Assembly (NCBI RefSeq): GCF_910592395.1
Contig: NC_088317.1
Coordinates: 6,574,001 to 6,638,000 of the forward strand
DNA length: 64,000 bases
From: Lineus longissimus
Lineage: Eukaryota > Nemertea > Pilidiophora > Heteronemertea > Lineidae
Direction: 5' to 3'
In this document: positions 11,301 to 22,000 of the stretch, piece after piece
How the letters are laid out: each line of letters opens with the position of its first letter
Position numbering within the stretch: the first letter of the stretch is position 1
Made by a program: the position numbers and the translations under genes
The notes under the pieces: model-generated
Told to the model about the DNA's origin: nothing
Database searches by the model: none
Seen by the model: only the letters and a program-made list of their open reading frames with translations

Positions 11301-14300
11301 TTTCAAGGAGCAACCAGAAGGCGCTCACTTGAACTCGACCAGTAGTGGAACCAAGCAGTGACTCGGTTGGGAGTCGAACCCACGACCTCCCGATCATGAG
11401 GCCGACTCGCTTCCACTGCGCTACCGCTGCCCCATACATTACATTAGAAACATGTAGTATTTTATCATGATAAACAGTGCAATACCAATTTTTAAAGCAA
11501 GGCTCATGGTTGTGACTGCCATCTTTGAACAAATTTGCTGTGTCATATATCATGTACAAGCAATATTGCCAATAATATCTCTCAGTTGATTGTTTTTGCC
11601 CGCCCATTCTTTGACAATCTCGAATGGTGTGCATTGAACTTGAAATTATTTTTATTGCTAAATGTTGCTTTTGGGGGCATGTTGCATATCCCAAAGTTCC
11701 CAGTAAAAAGCAGCATCTTTCCAATGGAGTTTTTTGCCTTAAATTAAAAACATGCTCATTATGTGCCATTTTTAAAAGCACGTCGAAGAATTGGCCTACA
11801 AAAACAATACAGGAGAATATCCGCAGAAATCTAGGCGATTAGTACTTCAGCCATAAATCTGACAAGCCAGTGCAGAAAAGAGCACAGCTTGAAAAGGTAG
11901 GGTGCACCGCCATGCTTGGAATACATTAGCTACTTGTGAAAAAAGGCATGGCAGAAAGAGACTATTGAGAAATTGCAGGGTGCTGGGTGCTACGTGCCCC
12001 TCTAAAACCCACTCTTCCTTGAGCTGAAACACTAAAAAAGTTTCATCAAAGGGAACAAGATGGCTCTCCAGAGGCTCCACAAGGTTTTTGTATTAAGACT
12101 CAAATTATTAAGAGGGCTTGGCATTGTTTGGGGTAACATTTTGAAGCTCACCGGGTAAACTAATCGAACATGTTGAAGTAGGCCTACGGTAGTGGACCAG
12201 TTGGACATGAAGATGTCGGACATATAATCCAAGGTGGGGTTTCAAACCCATTCTGGTCACCAGTTTTTAAATATTGTCTTATCTTCCATACAATAATGCT
12301 CCTGTATCTTCTTCATGACTTCAGGTTCAGACAGGTTTCCAGGCGGGAATGAAGGACGGCCTTGCCAAGTACGGTGATGTCAAAACAAAAACTGAAGCCT
12401 TAGATAACATGCAGAGGGTGGTAAGTGCAATGATACTTGTACCTTTTGACATGCAGTGATGATGACAACTGAGTATGGTTGCCTTCTTCATCTGTGATCA
12501 ATATTGGCAAATATTTTCAGATATATTTGCCATCTCAGACTCTCGTCTCAGTTATGGCAATCACTGCAGTCCAGGATTCTGATGATCCCCATACATTTAG
12601 CTTGATTTCCAGTTCGGTTCCTTTTGACAGGCCGGTTTGTGGAGTTGAGTTATGTGTCAATCCTGCAGTGGTCAATGGTAGAATGTGCAGTGGTAGAATG
12701 CTCTGTCTACTGCATGTACTACGTCAAGTTTCTCAGATCAATAATGGGCCATAGAGACCACAATGTCCTGTCCAGCTAGCTTAGTACAGCAGCCAAAAAT
12801 GGCATGCATCATACTGAATTTGGGCTGGAATCTGAAGACTACAGCTTAGAAAGATTGAAAGCAAGGCAGTGATAGTGTCCTACAGAAACCATGTGAACAT
12901 ACCATTCTCGAATGCATTATGGAGTATGAATGATGCAGTATGGCAGGCGAAGTGTTGCTTTATTCACTCTTCTTGATAAAAGTTTTTATGTGCAGTAAAT
13001 ATTTTCTGTGTACGATTTGAATTTTTTCTATCCAATACAATTTTATAATCTAATAATATTTTCGCATGCAATTGCAATAGTGCAATTATGGTTTTCTGAC
13101 ATGTCTGACAAAATATTTTCATGTCCTACTGTGAATTTTATATTACAATTTACATGTGTGAAAATTTCAAAAATATAGACGAAATGCTGGTAAGATATCT
13201 TGGACTTGTACAAAAAATATTTTTGTCTAAAAAAGTTTTGCATATATAATTCCATTGAGAAAAATTTATTGCATAAAAAATGCTATTATGAACATTTGAA
13301 GGATTACATAAAAGGAAAACTTCGTTTGAAATAAAATTGAGAGAAATTTATAAACAGTACTGAATTGGTTATTTCCCAGCAAACTTGTATCAATTTCAAA
13401 TGAAAAAAGTTAGAAAGCATACCTTTTCCATGAAGACAGTGCCAACCAAAGGTACTAAGAAAGATACTGCCCCTGGCCTTAGACCGGTCATGGACATGTT
13501 ACTGTTAGACCTAGTCTTAGCATGTTCAACGGTTCAATCATTGGTAATTTGTGACTTGTCACAGCAAACAAGGCGCATGTCGCTCTGATCTGAGCTTGGC
13601 AGGTTGAGACAGACTGTTCATTTCTCTGTTGTCTGCCTTTTGTAAAATATGAGCACATCAATTTCTTCCATTATCTCCTGGTGTCATTTAGGCTCATCTT
13701 CTGTGCAACAGGCACCTGGTTTTGCTGTGGTCCGCCAGTGGGTCACATTTGTGTTTTCACATACGCAAATCTGAGGTGATCAGTCTCTGTTTTCAGCTTG
13801 GCTGTTGTGGTATCAGTAACTACACTGACTGGTTCAACACCCCATGGGAAATGAAGCAAGTTGGCAAACAATTTATTGTCCCTGCCTCGTGCTGCAAAGA
13901 TGGTGCATCTAGCTGTCAGAGATCTGGACTGCCAAAACATTACGGTAACAGCACTCTGGAAATTTACAAAGATGTAGGTATACATTGCAACGAACAGATG
14001 ATCACTATTTCACTGCAGTAGCCATTTTAAGCCCGCGCAGAGCAGTGAACAGCAATTCTGAGCAGTGCTTAATGTTATCTCAACAGGCCAGTACCGGTCG
14101 TATAAGAAAGTGTCATGAAAACTCGGCAGTTAATACAATATTCAGTTGGTCTTTTTATTCATTGAACAGTTATCACAGAAGGATTAGATTTTTGATAGAA
14201 AAGCTTGTGCGACATAGAAATGCTGGTCTCCCACGGAATGATGTCACTGCATAACTTGTTTTTTGTGCCTTCGATGCCTCTGGCACGGCTTTGAGTAATC

Positions 14301-17300
14301 ACTTGCTGACACAAATTTTATTTCGTTGAAACTGCTCATGTTGTCATATATTCGTTTCATATTATGCTTTCTAGGGATGCTACAAGTTGGTCACAGGATT
14401 CCTCGAATCAAACTTTGGAATAATTGCCGGGACTGTTATTGGAATTGCATTCCTTATGGTAAGTAAAAATCCCTGAGCAGAAATGCACATGTACATGTAA
14501 GATGCATGAGACTCGCATTTTCATCCATTGTTCTATTCAATGGTTTGAGTTGAGTTGTTATCTACACTGAGCATGTACATGTAGCGTGTACCCAGTGTAT
14601 AATTCATTCACAGCTTAATCGTCATGGAGAGAGCATTGCTTAGTGTCAATTAATCCGTATTGTGCACAAATTGCTTTTAAATATGACTGTCTTGAGTGTT
14701 ATCTAGACATGATACATGATAATCGGGTTAAATATTGTTTATTGGTGTATTTACCAACATCAAATGAGCCAGACATAGCTTTCTGCAGCGGGGACACTGA
14801 GCATGTAGGCCATGTAAACAAAATCCTATGTTGACTTCCAAGGACCGAGGTATAATTTTGCACAAATTTGACAAGACCTGTCCATGTTGTCGGGGATATG
14901 TACAATTGATTGTTCATAAAACTGATACAAGTCTCATCAGTGTGATTTTGAATAATAGCTGTCCTCGGTTTTTTGATCCACACTGCCAGGGCAAATGAAA
15001 AATGTCATTTTGAGTCTCTGTGAGAGTTCTTGATTTGTCAAGGGAAGACCTACATGTACAGCGAATTTCTGTTCTATTCTAAAAAAGTTCGAATCGAACA
15101 TTTGCCATCAAATTTTAAAAAACCTATATGTAGCGGTCCGTTTTTGCTACACCAAGGATGTCAAGGGGGCTCAGTGTATTTTTCATTACCAGCATTGATC
15201 CAGTTAGTGTAAGTGACCTATAATAGTAACATTGTCAAGCATTGTAACAGAATGTTAGACAATGTACGACTGTGATTACGATGTCGTGTAAAGTTTGATG
15301 TAGTGGCAGCATGTTTTGTCGTACATGTAGTTGTTGCTTGCCGTTTGTTTTATGTGTTGATTGCGGAATCGTGCACTTTTGGATAGTTGCTTTTAGTTCT
15401 CCTTTAGAACATGTAGAATGTGCTTTGAATTGAAAGCATATTTGGGCTGCCAGAGAAGTGCTGTGGAAACATCTGTGATTGTCACTCCTGAGGTCCTACG
15501 TTTCACTCCCAGTTGGTCCCAGTACCCTTTTGCAATAACTGCAAGAGCCTTTGATATTTTAGCAACCCTCATTTTGCCCCCACACAGTGTTTTCCAGATT
15601 TTCACAATGTTGATTTGACTTGATGGGGCAGCATATTGCCTTCTTTGGGCTAAAGTATCATTTAAAAGTTCAGTAACAATTTGCTTTTTGACTACAAATC
15701 TTGAGTTATAGACGAAATAATTATTAGACTTTGACATCGGTGGTAGAATATTTTGACTCGGTGGTATTAAGGCCTCTTTTGAGATTTGACTCGGTGATAT
15801 AAAACTTAGGTAGGCAACTAATACATCATATCAGTATGATGAAGTGGTCCCTGATTGTTTCGTCAACAGCCAATCCCTTGTTTGTTCCAGATGTTCTGTT
15901 GTTAACTCTCCAATCCCCATCTGTTACCAAGCACTTTATGTCACTATCAGCATGTGGTATTACTGCCAGAATTATATTTTAGATTCATATTCGAATCGTA
16001 TTCATATCATGCTGTGTTCCCGAAGTGATTTCATTGGTTTTCGTGGTTGTCAAAATAGAGAGGTTGAGGTCCACACCTTGCAAAATGTATGGAGTTGTCA
16101 ATGTATACCATTACAAAATTTAATGACGATGGCCTGCTTTTGCACATGACCAAAGAAATCTGTGGCGAGCTTAAAGGGACAACTTGGGTGTCTGATTCAC
16201 CTGGCCAGGAGGATAATGTGCCAAGTTGACACCTAGTGCCGTCACTGATGCCGTTCTCTGATAATGACTGTCACTAGTGTTGGGAGGCAGTTTGGGGGCC
16301 TGACTTGCAAATTTCAGGCAGGCCTATCGTTACACCCCGTTCTAGTACATTGTTTATTGCAGTTCAAAGGGTTTTCATTAATCCTGTTGAGAAGTTGCAG
16401 TCCTGCTGGAAGCCGTTTTTGTACAAAAAAACAACATATCTTATGCCCAAGTTGGCCCTTTAATATTTTCGTATGAAGTATTCATTTGCAAACTATATTA
16501 TACTGTAAACTGTCAAATTTTCTTGGGCGTTTATTCTCACAGATTTTGCCAATAAAATCAAAATCACCAACAAATTTCTTTTTGTTGGAAAACTGAAAGC
16601 GATGTCTTAGTCCACCAATGAAATCATTGTCGTTACCGTGAATGTTATATTATTTCACAGAAATTTCAATAAATTGCTTTTGGTCACTCAGTAATTTGTG
16701 AATATACATGTAGAGAAACATGAAGAGCAAAAATTAGTTTTTATTGCTTAAGAAAATATATTGTAGTGATGTTTTGCTTGAACACTGTTGAACTGGTCAC
16801 ATCTTTCTTTCTTCCATTTACTGGGACGCAGTCATCATTGACTATCATGCCCAAGGCCTTTGGACAAGGAGGGGGACTCCATGCAAGCTACTTGTGTTTC
16901 TTACTTTGTGTGGTCTTTAACCTGCCCCAGCATAGACACTAGATACAAGGAACCTCGGTTTTAAGTCTCATTTGAATTATAGTTCCTTAAATCCACGCCG
17001 GTTCATCCAGAATACAGATCCTGGGTTCCCTCCGGGATCGCACCCGGGCTCTATTGCGTTGTAGCCCACAGTGTTAACCACTAAACTATCTGTGGCATCT
17101 GCATGCGTGTAAAGCTGTGTTTATTTTGAATGCTTTATAGTTAACTAGCTTTTGATGTTGTGTTTTCTTTCTGTGCTTGTTTTCTAGTTGATTGGTGCCG
17201 TGCTTGCGTGTTGTGTAGCCAAACGGAGTCGTGACGTTCCGTACGACAAGGTGCGATAAGTCCAAACAATCTTCATTCCAGTTGCTTGGAGCCATTCTGT

Positions 17301-17353
17301 CGTGTTGCCTTGCCAAGAACATCAATCGGTCAAAATACGAGCAAGTTGCCTAA
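5302..17353 (+). CDS. tspan7-like: Tetraspanin, TSPAN6/TSPAN7-like, seven coding exons with alternative last exon
   Basis: A four-pass membrane protein that would organise integrins, receptors and other partners in tetraspanin-enriched microdomains. Coding exons are 5302-5394, 6397-6585, 8874-8948, 12325-12420, 13797-13973, 14375-14458 and either 17188-17259 or 17282-17353. All junctions are GT-AG and all introns are phase 0; the joined protein is 261 residues, usual for the family. Visible features are four hydrophobic helices, a CCG motif in LGCCGISNYTDW, PASCC, a further Cys and GCY (six large-loop cysteines), juxtamembrane cysteines suited to palmitoylation, and NYT and NST sequons. The conserved LKTLL, APYVLIG, FLAEL/IAELAIGISGF and GIIAG blocks are closest to vertebrate TSPAN6/7. 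The Kozak context (CATCAACATGG) supports the start. Introns carry MITEs, SINEs and repeats. Confidence 0.9.
5750..5940. repeat. Diverged dispersed repeat with AGGGCAGGGTGC motifs
   Basis: This intron-1 stretch (AATCTGGAAGGGCAGG, GGCACAGTCTGAAAAGG, GTGAAAAAAGGCA-like and CTGAAACACTTGGA blocks in order) matches, with many differences, the intron-3 stretch at about 11850-12030. It is an old dispersed repeat of unknown class. Confidence 0.5.
5941..6131. mobile_element. Foldback (hairpin) MITE in tetraspanin intron 1
   Basis: Two arms of about 70 bp are inverted copies: left ATACAACACTTAAGAAGTTG and onward through CGGTTTATAAGACAATGGGA, right its complement ending TTATAAGTGTTGTAT. The arms are separated by about 50 bp. 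There is no coding capacity. It is a non-autonomous foldback element; target duplication and superfamily are not clear. Confidence 0.7.
6397..6585 (+). CDS. tspan7-like: Tetraspanin exon 2
   Basis: 63 codons between TTTCAG and GTATGT. It encodes the rest of helix 1, the small extracellular loop and helix 2 (APYVLIGIGAAIVVVGSLG), followed by a cluster of three Cys residues (CCC) at the cytoplasmic face, a usual palmitoylation region in tetraspanins. Confidence 0.88.
7537..8735 (+). repeat. Intron-2 repeat of the CTCF-motif family, divergent member
   Basis: Begins with the palindrome GGCTCACCTCCTGAGCC and ends in ACCTGAGGTGGGCATAATGG then CCATTTCATT, the same terminal pattern as the element at 9363-10492. 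Inside, from about 7970, a unit of about 120-130 bp (ATATGGCCGCCAGG, CATCTTGAAAA, AAAGTCCTATT, GATCGGATTGCAACCAAATT) is repeated at least four times. The unit repeatedly carries GGCCACCAGG-type cores, for example at 8524-8539. No coding potential. Confidence 0.65.
8874..8948 (+). CDS. tspan7-like: Tetraspanin exon 3
   Basis: 25 codons (FSFFLVVIFIAELAIGISGF and five more) after TTTTCCAG and before GTGGGT. It encodes transmembrane helix 3 with the conserved Glu of the ELAxG motif, and the first residues of the large extracellular loop. Confidence 0.87.
9363..10492 (+). repeat. CTCF-motif repeat element with about 300-bp internal units, intron 3
   Basis: Starts with the palindrome AGCTCACCTCTTAGCAGAGG and its continuation GTGAGCT, followed by a (GTC)n/(CGTC)n microsatellite at about 9407-9463, and ends GAGGTGAGCACAATGGCCC then TGGCCATTTCATT. 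About three related units of roughly 300 bp follow one another, each with GGCACGTTTC, TGGTACACATGTACCC, CCGAAGTTTGGTC, CCACCAGGGGGC and TCAAGGTCACAGAGGTCAAA blocks. The family recurs inverted at 62.4-64.0 kb. No ORF. The superfamily is unknown to me. Confidence 0.75.
11246..11433 (-). mobile_element. tRNA-derived SINE
   Basis: On the minus strand the 5' end reads GGGGCAGCGGTAGCGCAGTG, with a Pol III A box (TAGCGCAGTGG, 11413-11423) and a perfect B box (GGTTCGACTCC, 11370-11380). The arms that would form the acceptor stem do not pair as in a functional tRNA, and an unrelated body continues to a palindromic CAAAGCGCTTTG tail near 11246. It is therefore a SINE inside intron 3 in antisense orientation, not a tRNA gene. 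Confidence 0.75.
11850..12030. repeat. Diverged dispersed repeat, second copy
   Basis: Matches the intron-1 repeat at 5750-5940 in the same order of blocks (AAATCTG, GAGCACAGCTTGAAAAGG, GTGAAAAAAGGCATGGCAG, TTGCAGGGTGC, GAGCTGAAACAC) with substantial divergence. Confidence 0.45.
12325..12420 (+). CDS. tspan7-like: Tetraspanin exon 4
   Basis: 32 codons (VQTGFQAGMKDGLAKYG to LDNMQRV) after CTTCAG and before GTAAGT. It encodes the first two amphipathic helices of the large extracellular loop, up to the CCG motif in the next exon. Confidence 0.85.
13550..13733. mobile_element. MITE with GTGACCCGTCAC-type termini, copy 1
   Basis: Begins TGTGACTTGTCACAGCAAAC and ends CACCTGGTTTTGCTGTGG, near-inverted ends that themselves contain a short palindrome. 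The body (CTCTGTTGTCTGCCTTTTG, ATCAATTTCTTCCATTATCT, GTCATTTAGGCTCATC) recurs at 17785-17976 and 34478-34614 in the opposite orientation and partly at 27686. It is non-coding and lies in intron 4, just upstream of exon 5. Confidence 0.7.
13797..13973 (+). CDS. tspan7-like: Tetraspanin exon 5
   Basis: 59 codons between TTTTCAG and GTAGGT. It carries the diagnostic CCG (LGCCGISNYTDW), PASCC and a further Cys (SSC), plus NYT and NST glycosylation sequons. These cysteines form the disulfides of the variable part of the large loop. Confidence 0.9.
14375..14458 (+). CDS. tspan7-like: Tetraspanin exon 6
   Basis: 28 codons beginning GCYKLVTGFLESNFGIIAG, after CTAG and before GTAAGT. It supplies the last loop Cys (GCY), the end of the large extracellular loop and most of transmembrane helix 4. 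The block is strikingly like the same region of vertebrate TSPAN6/7. Confidence 0.9.
16990..17097 (-). mobile_element. tRNA-derived SINE fragment
   Basis: Minus strand reads TGCCACAGATAGTTTAGTGG with a Pol III A box (TAGTTTAGTGG, 17079-17089) and a B-box-like GGTGCGATCCC near 17034-17044. No pairing 3' acceptor arm follows. It is in intron 6, 90 bp upstream of the alternative last exons. Confidence 0.6.
17188..17259 (+). CDS. tspan7-like: Tetraspanin terminal exon, version a
   Basis: After TTTTCTAG: 23 codons, LIGAVLACCVAKRSRDVPYD then KVR and TAA. It completes helix 4, adds two palmitoylatable Cys residues (ACC) and gives a short basic cytoplasmic tail. Phase 0 like exon 6. It is homologous to, and the same length as, the next exon. 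Confidence 0.85.
   Translation: MIGAVLACCVAKRSRDVPYDKVR
17282..17353 (+). CDS. tspan7-like: Tetraspanin terminal exon, version b (duplicated)
   Basis: Begins after a second acceptor (TCTTCATTCCAG) only 22 bp past the stop of version a. It has 23 codons, LLGAILSCCLAKNINRSKYE then QVA and TAA. Its tail (NINRSKYEQVA) is closer than version a to the vertebrate TSPAN6/7 ending with a YEMV-type C-terminus. Use of the first acceptor would leave this exon in the 3' UTR; use of the second would skip version a. Both remain open and intact. Confidence 0.8.
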   Translation: MLGAILSCCLAKNINRSKYEQVA

Positions 17354-17784
17354 AGATTGGAAGCGCTGTAGCAAAATAGATTAGAAATCTCTTCTGTTTT
17401 AGTTTTAAATTGTCTTCATTTTTATGTTTTTCACCTTTACCAATGATTGTGGAAGGGTGGTTCAAAAAGAATTCGCTGAATTTTAAAACTTTAGTCGAAA
17501 TTGTCGAGATGGAGACTTGGATCACATTAAAGAGCATATGGCCTTGAACGACCTCCTCTCAGTCATTTGCATGGTGAAGAACACTGAAATGAGATATACC
17601 AAAATACGTGGTTGTGAAAAAACAAATGAAAAATTATATCACATTTCTTTCAATTCAAAGTATCTTATGTAGAACCTACATGATATATTGTTAGGCCTTC
17701 CTCTTTCATTATGAATGCTGTATACTGGATAGCTGAATTTTTTTATTATGGGACCAAAGTTGTTCATATTTCTGAATCCAATTT
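17354..17784 (+). other. Probable tetraspanin 3' UTR
   Basis: AT-rich non-coding sequence after the last stop. An ATTAAA variant polyadenylation signal is at 17526-17531, and a canonical AATAAA is much further on at 19252-19257. Which is used cannot be told from sequence. Confidence 0.4.
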
Positions 17785-17976
17785 TTGACCCGTCACAGCA
17801 AAACTAGGTGCTTGACACACAGAAGATGAGCCTAAATGACACTAGGAGATAACGGAAGAAATTGATGTGCTCATATTTCACAAAAGGCAGACAACAGAGA
17901 AATGAACAAACAGTCCGTCTCAACCTGCCAATTAGCTCAGAGCGACATGCGCCTGCTTTTGCTGTGACAGGTCACA
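17785..17976. mobile_element. MITE with GTGACCCGTCAC-type termini, copy 2
   Basis: Inverted relative to copy 1. Starts TTGACCCGTCACAGCAAAAC and ends CTTTTGCTGTGACAGGTCAC, so its inverted termini are the best preserved of the family. About 190 bp, no ORF. Confidence 0.75.
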
Positions 17977-18839
17977 TTAAGGCAAATTGAAGGAAATTTT
18001 TGGAAATTGGTTACACAGTCGAACTTCTATATTAAGTCATTGGGTGATTTGCTTCCTTTGTAAAGTGCAATTTTAAATTGGGACCCTGCTGTTTTACTAT
18101 TTCACGACAACACTAAACAGACCGCTCTTTCGGTCGAGAGTGGTATGACACGCACTAGAATGTTCTGAAATACTCAACCGTTGACATCATGACGCAGTGT
18201 GAGTGTACTACGACGAAGAAATACATGACGTCATCGACACGAGTAAAGCTGGGGTGAACCATGGAACACTGTGATACACCCTGTTGCGAAGTGGTTTAAA
18301 GAATTTCCTATGAACATCTATTTTCCTGAAATGAACCTACATCGTAGATGTGAATCAGTCTGTAACACAATTATGTATTATTGGTGTCTTGACAGCAGGG
18401 TTCCGTACATTATTTAGTCGAAATGGTGCCAGAGATTGGAATTGTATATTTACAATCACGAAATAGTCTATTTTGGTAGAAATGATTTGTTTGTTGGGAT
18501 TGATTTTGGTGTGGCCTCTAAGTCTTAGGCATGTTAGACATTCAGAGGGTGATTTGATTGTTATTTAGTAAAATTGACTGGTTATTAAGTTGTTTGATTG
18601 AGATTGACACTTTGATGGTGGCCAATGTGATTTAAATGTGGTGGGACTGGGGCTAGTTTAATTGGTGAAATTATTTTTGTAGAAAATCATGACATAAAGT
18701 GTTTGTTTTCCTCCTTATCTGAATAGAATTTGCGTACATAAATGCTTGACTTCCGAGTCTACTCGCATTGGTCGAGTGGCCCCTTGTTGTAGTAGCCAGG
18801 CCCACTGGATACTATAATTGGCTACTGCATGAATTCAAA
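17977..18839. other. Intergenic, nothing recognised
   Basis: AT-rich sequence without supported ORFs, repeats or RNA features. Confidence 0.5.
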
Positions 18840-19008
18840 CACAGCAGAACCTGGACAACCGACAAGTGCTGTCCTTAATAGAGAGGTGTCCTGATTAGAG
18901 AGGACAATTTGAATGAAAACAACCAATTTGGGACCGAATCTAGTGTCCTTAATTGAGAGGTTGTCCTTAATAGAGAGGTGCCGCTAAGGGAGGTTCCACT
19001 ATATCAGG
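18840..19008. mobile_element. Probable short MITE with TTAATAGAGAGGT repeats
   Basis: Contains three copies of a GTCCTTAATxGAGAGGT motif and ends GAGGTTCCACTAT, an imperfect inverse of its start (CACAGCAGAACCT). Similar short repeats with GGAACCTC ends are widespread in marine invertebrate genomes. Non-coding. Confidence 0.45.
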
Positions 19009-22000
19009 AAGATTATGGGATGAGCCCTCAATAATGTGAAATTGTTAAAGATTTCTTTTCTTCTCTATTTAATTTACTGACTAGCATAATCCTTTCAACC
19101 ATTTGAAACATCGAATGCGCTGAACAAATGTAAAGTACTGTTTATTTCTTAGTACAAACAAATTCCATTATTGTACGAGAGCATAATTCTTTAGCAAGCC
19201 TTCACAGAATCAAACTCCGAAGATAGGAAAGCTATGTGAGAAAAAAACGCCAATAAAGTTAAGATTTCGGAAACTGACTTTATCATAATGTTTCTTTGTA
19301 ACAATTTATTATGCATGTTCCTCCTATTTCTGTTGTGACATGTATTTTGCATAGTATTAAATTAATGGTTAAATCATTATCATACTATTGTGTATTTCTG
19401 CAATTTTAAGCCCTTTTTGAGGGTGATTCTCTCAACTCAAAACGGTTCTCACTGGTTGATTTCTGAGAAAAGACGAATGAAGAAAATGCAAGGTCAGTGT
19501 GGACAAAATGATGTTTACGAATGTTTCCTATGCACACTGCAGACAGGCAATTATAATCGCAGAGACCTGCGATAGTTGTTGATGCAGTTAGCGTTAATAG
19601 GAAGGTTGCTTGTTTGCAAGCAAATAGTCATATTTAGGATGATACTTTTCAGACGTCACAGGGATACTAATTCTTGAAATAGGAACATGTACCTGCGATG
19701 TCCTCACCTCGTTTTGTAGGATGCGATAAAAATTGTTTGTCTGCAGTGCATATTATTTCCGTTGATGTAATAAATTCTATGATCATGATGATGATTGAAT
19801 TTTTGCTGATGTAATTCGACTTTTGTCTAGGTTGGCTTGAAGTAAAAAAAAGAGATGATGACTCATAAATAAGTTAACAAAAGTAATCGAAAGCTTTCAG
19901 AAAATCTGATCAATGATGGAATTACTGAGATGACTATCCCTGAAAGATATCAGTGCGCAAAATTCTGGATATTTCAAGAGGGTCAAATTTGGTTCTGGCA
20001 GTTGAATCTATATATATCTGCATATCACTGCATAATTTGCCCCAGGTCATAAGGTGGGAGACACTACTTAAAATAATTATTTTCATTGAAATTTTACTAA
20101 TAAAGTCCAATGATAAACATAAGAGTCCAACGGAAAAAAAGAGATTTTTTCGAGTGGTGTTGGAAACATTCATTAATTGACAATACCCTTACATTTATTT
20201 CACCCAAGAGAATCACTTCTCCAGCTGACCAACCCTGCTCAATAAGTGTAAGAATCGAATCTGAACTTGCATATTCAAGGAGGGCCTTCCAACTGTTCTA
20301 AAAGGTGCCTTGAAAAATGTGTGCATCACAAGAAAAATAGTCAAAAAGCGCACTCACTGTCAATTTACTATGATAACTTGTGTACAGTCGATATTACATC
20401 ACACGGTTATTTCATCGACGACTCTCAGCATCACAGTTTTCCGACATTATTTTAGAAATTGTCCTTTTCCCAGGGCAGGCCAGCTTGACAAGTTGGAAAG
20501 CCTGCTTGATTCTTGGCAAGCTGGGGTGTTGATTCTCCAGGTTGTATCCATTACTTGTCTGAATTATCTAGCGTGTTGTGAATGTGTTCATATCTATCAG
20601 GGTTTTCACCAGAAAAATATTTTGGGTATGGACTAAAAGTGACGGGCAAAGCCTGTTGCCTGAAACCAGAGACCATGGGGTTGTGACCGGCTTTGAGTCT
20701 GGATGGCTTTATGTGACTCACTGACTCCGACTCTTTTATCGCAGCTGCATTCATTCTGTAGTCTTGTAACATAACTGATTTTTTTTGGGTACGTAATTTT
20801 ACCCATTTTTCCCTCTGGCGGAAACCCTGACTATATCCTATTGTAGTATAGATGTGTATATCTGTGTAGATTATATGTACGAAGTGATAAACAACATGAA
20901 TCAAAATTAAAAATCTTATATTTTTCTTGGCATAAGTGGCATTTCTTATTAACATGAATGAGGTATTTTTTCCTTACTTAGTGCAAAATATTTGTTTGTA
21001 CATACATTGTATTGTAGGAAAATTTCCCACCTAAAACACCTAATTCCTCAGGATAAAGCAATCAGTTAAGCCAGCTCTTAACCCTTTCGCTACAGGTGAC
21101 ATGCATAGCATATCCAGAACATGGCCCTGCAATATGTGGGTGACGATATGGCAAGGGGTTGAGCACCAAATAATAAATCTCAAGGTATAAACCCACCCAT
21201 GCACTGTACTGTACACCCAGGATGCCCTGCATCACCAGGGACTGCATTACCAATATTTACTAGTGTTGAAGTATTAAGGTAACCTTGATCTTGATCCCAC
21301 TGACTAGTGTGTTGACATTATTGTGTTTACCTGGGCAGCCATGTGGTATTATTTAGATAACATCTCCAATTACTTCTCAATCAATCAATCCTGTAAGATG
21401 TTGTTAGTCTACCCAAATAATCATAGTTAGTCAAGATCATTTACCCATACAGTGCCTGTTATTTTTGCATAAATCTTTATAATTGTTTGTTCAATCCATA
21501 TAGTGGAAGGATGAGTGCAATTTAATGCTGACACTATGTGGGGTAAGATGGTACAATTATTGCCATGGTACAAACTCATACAGTGCAGAACAGCTCCCTG
21601 TACAGTTATGCACACAGATGCTTTCTGACTTACAATTGCAGTGATTTGTACCACTTTACCTTACCTGTTTGGATACAGCAAGCCTCTGCATAGAGGTGTA
21701 CCGCTGTGCAGCAGCTTGCTAGCCTGTAATTATGAAGAATTTCCCTTTACATTGATGTGATATTATACTTCTAATGCGGTGTTACATGTTGTCTAAAAAA
21801 TGGGTCTGAAAAGTGTTTAATGACGATTAGTTAACTATTGCCCATTTGGTGCCTCTTTAAACTGCGATATCAGTGTTGTATGAGTGTTTGATGTTAAACT
21901 TGTGGGTCAAGAATTGATTTCGTGAGGTGAACGTCATCATCATGGTATGACAGCAAGGGCCTGTCCTTTTACTGTAGGGTCGAATTATCAAAGTGATGCG

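Noticed and set aside
11340-11434. Minus-strand tRNA gene with CAT anticodon
   Set aside because: A and B boxes are good, but the 5' and 3' arms do not form an acceptor stem and an unrelated SINE body with a palindromic tail follows.
20472-20540. Possible exon after TTTTCCCAG
   Set aside because: A fair acceptor is followed by open sequence, but there is no good donor, no recognisable protein and no neighbouring exon.
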